Assembly (NCBI GenBank): GCA_026419705.1
Contig: JANZYY010000318.1
Span: forward strand, 1-6,086
From: Fischerella sp.
Lineage (GTDB): Bacteria; Cyanobacteriota; Cyanobacteriia; Cyanobacteriales; Nostocaceae
Length of the DNA: 6,086 nt
Direction of reading: 5' to 3'
The position numbers and the translations under genes were made by a program. Below are positions 4,898-6,086 of this stretch, piece after piece (position 1 is the stretch's first letter; each line of letters starts with the position of its first letter). Under the pieces are notes generated by a model, which was not told the DNA's origin, did not search any database, and worked only from the letters and a program-made list of their open reading frames with translations.

Positions 4898-6086
4898 TCA
4901 CTTCACCACAATCCATTGTGTCACCGGTACCATCGGCTTCCACCCCAAAAAACCACCAATAGGTGCAGCCCGCTGTACAGCTACGCGGATCAATTCTCCA
5001 CCCTTTTGGTTGTGCCATTGCAGTAACTTATACTCGCCTTCAACCGTGACTGCATTAGCAACAAAACGCCCACCAGGACGCAAAGCCTGCCAACACATTT
5101 CAAACAAACCTTCTGAAGTGACACCACCACCGACAAAGATGGCGTCTGGTTGGGGTAAGTCAAAAAGCGCAGCGGGAGCCTTACCCCCGACTATTTGCAA
5201 ATCAGGCGTACCAAGAGCGGCGGCGTTGTCAGCAATATATTGCAGTCGGGTAGGATTCTGTTCGATCGCGATCGCTCGACACCGAGGATGGCTGCGCATC
5301 CATTCAATTGCGATTGAACCACATCCAGCTCCCACATCCCATAATAACTGCCCCGGTACAGGAGCCAAAGCAGAAAGTGCGATCGCTCGCATCTCGCGTT
5401 TGGTCAGCTGTCCGTCATGCTGATAAGCATCATCTGGGAGTCCCGCCAACCGAGATAGAGGTAGGACTCCAGGATCGGCAATGCACTCCACAGCAATGGT
5501 GTTCAAATCAGCTAATTCTGTTTGTGTCCACGAAGCAGCTGTCCCTTCAACAATTCGTTCTTGGGAACCACCCATATGTTCAAGGACGGTAATCTGGCTA
5601 CTACCAAAACCGCGTTTTGTCAAGATGTCAGCTACAATTAGTGGGGTTTGATTTCCTTCACTCAAAATTAATAACCGCGCTTCAGGATAAATAGAAGCTT
5701 GGAGCAGCGCCGGCGGACGACCGCATAAACTCAATGTTTCGACTTCAGCCAGCGACCATCCCAGTCTGGCACAGGCGAGGCTAAAGGCTGAAGGTGCAGG
5801 GATGATAGTCATTTCAGATATAGGAATCTCCCGTCTCAGGGTGACACCAATGCCAAAACACATGGGATCGCCACTTGCTAAAACGCAAACTAACTGACCG
5901 CGACGATGGAGAATTTCCCTGACAGATGCGGCGAGCGGTGAAGACCATGGGATTTTTTCGCGCCTGTCATCTGCTGGTAACATGCCAAGATGGCGACTTC
6001 CCCCAAATATCACCTCTGCACGCTCAATTGAAAAACGGGCGATCGCACTTAATCCCGATAACCCATCCTCACCTATACCTACCACC
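4898..6086 (-). CDS. cobL: Precorrin-6Y C5,15-methyltransferase, CbiE-CbiT fusion (5' partial)
   Basis: This bifunctional S-adenosylmethionine enzyme methylates C5 and C15 of (cobalt-)precorrin-6B and removes CO2 from the C12 acetate, giving (cobalt-)precorrin-8. About 395 residues are visible, numbered here from the codon at 6083-6085. Residues 1 to about 200 are CbiE-like: VGIGEDG (2-8), GGSRHL (28-33), LASGDPMCFGIG (69-80), PAPSAFSLACARLGW (96-110). Residues about 215-395 are CbiT-like: LPDDAYQHDGQLTKRE (216-231), SAM motif LWDVGAGCGS (248-257), acidic E275 in IEQNP, PDAIFVGGG (313-321) and LRPGGRFVANAVT (335-347). The fusion is intact with no frameshift. The GTG at 6083-6085 lies directly in the first beta-strand motif, whereas homologues usually have several residues before it, so the true start is probably a few codons beyond the right edge. 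It converges with cobK across 9 nt. Confidence 0.94.
   Translation of the reverse strand, partial: VVGIGEDGLSGLSAIARFSIERAEVIFGGSRHLGMLPADDRREKIPWSSPLAASVREILHRRGQLVCVLASGDPMCFGIGVTLRREIPISEMTIIPAPSAFSLACARLGWSLAEVETLSLCGRPPALLQASIYPEARLLILSEGNQTPLIVADILTKRGFGSSQITVLEHMGGSQERIVEGTAASWTQTELADLNTIAVECIADPGVLPLSRLAGLPDDAYQHDGQLTKREMRAIALSALAPVPGQLLWDVGAGCGSIAIEWMRSHPRCRAIAIEQNPTRLQYIADNAAALGTPDLQIVGGKAPAALFDLPQPDAIFVGGGVTSEGLFEMCWQALRPGGRFVANAVTVEGEYKLLQWHNQKGGELIRVAVQRAAPIGGFLGWKPMVPVTQWIVVK

Noticed and set aside
4885..4898. Bidirectional terminator between cobK and cobL
   Set aside because: Only a 5-bp ATAAT/ATTAT pair with a 4-nt loop is present, too weak to be called a terminator.
5010..5592. 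Two plus-strand ORFs opposite cobL (5010-5423 and 5308-5592)
   Set aside because: They lie antisense to the clearly coding CbiT and CbiE domains and show no recognisable motif; they are shadow frames.

Overview
The window looks like chromosomal DNA of a filamentous, Nostoc-like (heterocystous) cyanobacterium. Three signs support this. There are seven exact copies of the HIP1 octamer GCGATCGC in 6 kb, all inside genes. Two long and one short cluster of degenerate 7-nt tandem repeats (STRR-type) lie at gene borders. The gene set fits as well: a PucC-type transporter and a fused CbiE-CbiT corrin methyltransferase. The genus is an inference from style, not a match that could be checked here.

Layout, left to right. 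Positions 1-57 hold an inverted heptad repeat that runs into the 3' end of a leftward aldo/keto reductase gene (43-996). A 528-nt AT-rich gap (997-1524) carries a small heptad pair, at best weak promoter candidates and one doubtful 31-codon ORF. A rightward PucC/BCD-family 12-helix membrane protein gene follows (1525-2964). Next is an 84-nt block of twelve in-phase heptads that switches strand polarity midway (2967-3050), then a rightward inositol-monophosphatase-family gene (3060-3866). A 272-nt spacer contains two unconvincing small ORFs linked by ATGA junctions. The window ends with cobK/cbiJ (4139-4888, rightward) and, tail to tail with only 9 nt between them, cobL/cbiET (4898 to the right edge, leftward, 5' end cut off).

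Functionally, cobK and cobL catalyse consecutive steps of cobalamin (corrin) synthesis. CobK reduces precorrin-6A (or its cobalt form) to 6B. CobL methylates C5 and C15 of the product and decarboxylates the C12 acetate. The other three genes do not form an obvious pathway with them: a soluble NADPH oxidoreductase, a membrane carrier of the family that handles chlorophyll-type pigments or assembles their antenna complexes, and a Mg-dependent sugar or inositol phosphatase.

No mobile element, CRISPR array, rRNA/tRNA gene or clearly new multi-gene system was found. The most unusual structure is the repeat architecture: 7-nt-phased, strand-switching, potentially hairpin-forming repeats that supply the end of one coding sequence and almost the whole 5' leader of another.
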